Origin: an uncultured Pseudomonadota bacterium
GTDB lineage: Bacteria; Pseudomonadota; Gammaproteobacteria; Burkholderiales; Burkholderiaceae
NCBI GenBank assembly: GCA_946480245.1
Contig: CAMLIZ010000203.1
Location: forward strand, 1 to 6,527
DNA: 6,527 bases
Direction: 5' to 3'
Positions within the stretch are counted from its first letter, which is position 1. Each line of letters opens with the position of its first letter. Shown piece by piece: positions 5,557 through 6,527 of this stretch. The notes beneath the pieces were generated by a model that was not told where the DNA came from, ran no database searches, and was given only the letters and a program-made list of their open reading frames with translations. The translations under genes and the position numbers were made by a program.

Positions 5557-6527
5557 ATGACCTCTGGTCTCATCCGCATCCGCGGCGCCCGCCAGCACAA
5601 CCTGAAGAACATCGACCTCGACGTGCGCACCGGCGAGATGACGGTGGTCACCGGCCCGTCCGGTTCCGGCAAGTCCAGCCTGGTGTTCGACACGCTGTAT
5701 GCCGAAGGCCAGCGGCGCTACGTGGAAACCTTCTCGGCCTACGCGCGCCAGTTCCTGGATCGCATGGACCGGCCGGCGGTGGACAGGGTGGACGGCGTGC
5801 CGCCGGCGATCGCCATCGACCAGACCAACCCGGTGCGCACCTCGCGTTCCACGGTCGGCACGATGACCGAGTTGAACGACCACCTCAAGCTGCTGTTCGC
5901 GCGCGCAGCCCAGCTGTTCGACCGCAAGACGGCGCAGCGCGTGCGCCACGACACGCCCGAGACGATCTTTGCCGAGCTGGCCGAGCGCAGCGCGGCCGCG
6001 GGTGATCCGCGGCTCGTGGTCACGTTTCCGGTGGAGCTGCCGGCCAGCGTGACGCCGGAGGAAGTGGAGCAGTGGCTGGCCGCCAGCGGCTTCACGCGCG
6101 TGCAGGCCGAGCGCGTGGTGAACGACCGCACGAGCGACGCCGGGCCGCCCCAAGGCGCGAGCGCCCCCGCGGGGGGCAGCGCCGCCGCGCCAGCGGCAAG
6201 CGTGGGGGCACGAAAGATCCTGGATGTGGTGGCCGACCGCTTCCGCTTCAGCGGCGCCGAGAAGGTGCGCGTGGTGGAGGCGATCGAGCTGGCGTTGAAG
6301 CGCGGCAGCGGGCGCGTGAACGTGTACGCGCTGAAGGAGGAGGGCGAGCCCGAGCTCTGGCGCTACTCCACCGGCCTGCACTGCCCCGACAGCGACCTGC
6401 GCTACGCCGAGCCGCAGCCCGCGCTGTTCTCGTTCAATTCGGCCTTCGGTGCCTGCGAGGTGTGCCGCGGCTTCGGCCGCGTGATCGGCGTCGACTTCGG
6501 CCTGGTGATCCCCGACGAGCGCAAGAC
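5557..6527 (+). CDS. uvrA: Atypical excinuclease UvrA, N-terminal part (3' end outside window)
   Basis: The start of a UvrA-family ABC ATPase, the damage-sensing subunit of nucleotide excision repair; 323 whole codons are present. The N-terminus is typical: RIRGARQHNLKNIDLDV (7-23), Walker A GPSGSGKSS (33-41), then DTLYAEGQRRYVETFSAYARQFL (45-67) and RSTVGTMTELNDHLKLLFAR (97-116). It departs from standard proteobacterial UvrA in three ways. It reads PPAIAIDQTNPVRT where SPAISIEQK is usual. Region 117-230, the place of the UvrB-binding domain, lacks the usual RKGEH segment. In the first zinc module (276-303) the Cys pairs are CPDS and CEVC, so Ser279 replaces a ligand. From memory, this resembles a long, about 1,900-residue UvrA-like paralogue of Burkholderiales; the window cannot confirm length. 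Residues 196-218 are encoded by a REP-like repeat. The ATG is chosen because the next Met (28) would cut into the ATPase core. No Shine-Dalgarno is visible. Confidence 0.87.
   Translation, partial: MTSGLIRIRGARQHNLKNIDLDVRTGEMTVVTGPSGSGKSSLVFDTLYAEGQRRYVETFSAYARQFLDRMDRPAVDRVDGVPPAIAIDQTNPVRTSRSTVGTMTELNDHLKLLFARAAQLFDRKTAQRVRHDTPETIFAELAERSAAAGDPRLVVTFPVELPASVTPEEVEQWLAASGFTRVQAERVVNDRTSDAGPPQGASAPAGGSAAAPAASVGARKILDVVADRFRFSGAEKVRVVEAIELALKRGSGRVNVYALKEEGEPELWRYSTGLHCPDSDLRYAEPQPALFSFNSAFGACEVCRGFGRVIGVDFGLVIPDERK
6142..6210 (+). repeat. REP-like palindromic repeat inserted in frame in uvrA
   Basis: These 69 nt differ in character from the surrounding coding DNA. They start GGGCCGCCCCAAG and end GTGGGGGCA. 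Two stems are visible: GCCCCC/GGGGGC (6163-6168 with 6172-6177, loop GCG) and GCCGC/GCGGC (6184-6188 with 6193-6197, loop GCCA). The layout resembles a GC-rich dispersed repeat that I recall as common between genes in Comamonadaceae and relatives. Here it is exactly 23 codons with no stop, giving GPPQGASAPAGGSAAAPAAS plus VGA. I see no second copy in the window, so the repeat identity rests on recognition. Confidence 0.6.

Noticed and set aside
5356..6381. Minus-strand open frame (341 codons) antisense to uvrA
   Set aside because: The plus strand encodes a clear UvrA N-terminus. The antisense product is His/Arg/Ala-rich without motifs.

Overview
This is a GC-rich, gene-dense window from a betaproteobacterium. 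The most likely placement is Burkholderiales, in or near the Comamonadaceae or the Rubrivivax/Leptothrix group. Three things point there: the strong G/C bias at third codon positions, a secreted 3-hydroxybutyrate-oligomer hydrolase of the PHB-accumulator type, and a GC-rich REP-like palindromic repeat of a kind I recall from these genomes. I could not run a database search, so the placement is inference.

Layout. (1) 1-570, plus strand: the C-terminal part of a LivM-type branched-chain amino acid ABC permease, cut by the window start. (2) 622-2742, plus: an exported D-(-)-3-hydroxybutyrate oligomer hydrolase. (3) 2770-3684, plus: an alpha/beta hydrolase with a GTG start, 27 nt downstream of (2). 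(4) 3639-4259, plus: a YecA/YgfB-like UPF0149 protein that overlaps the end of (3) by 46 nt. (5) 4256-5359, minus: a LivK-type periplasmic substrate-binding protein. It converges on (4), and the two stop codons share bases inside a strong GC hairpin (4249-4282). (6) 5360-5556: a divergent intergenic region. (7) 5557-6527, plus: the N-terminal part of an atypical UvrA, cut by the window end.

How the genes may work together. Genes 2-4 look like one transcription unit, possibly continued from the liv permease genes. The secreted hydrolase would cut 3-hydroxybutyrate oligomers released from PHB, and the cytosolic alpha/beta hydrolase may act on a related ester. The nearby HAAT-family permease and the opposite-strand binding protein raise the speculative idea that the transporter handles a hydroxy acid product rather than a branched-chain amino acid.

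The most unusual object is the uvrA fragment. Its UvrB-binding region is non-canonical and appears to contain a 69-nt REP-like repeat translated in frame as 23 Ala/Gly/Pro-rich residues. The first zinc module has Ser where the second Cys should be. I saw no CRISPR array, rRNA, tRNA, insertion sequence or phage gene.
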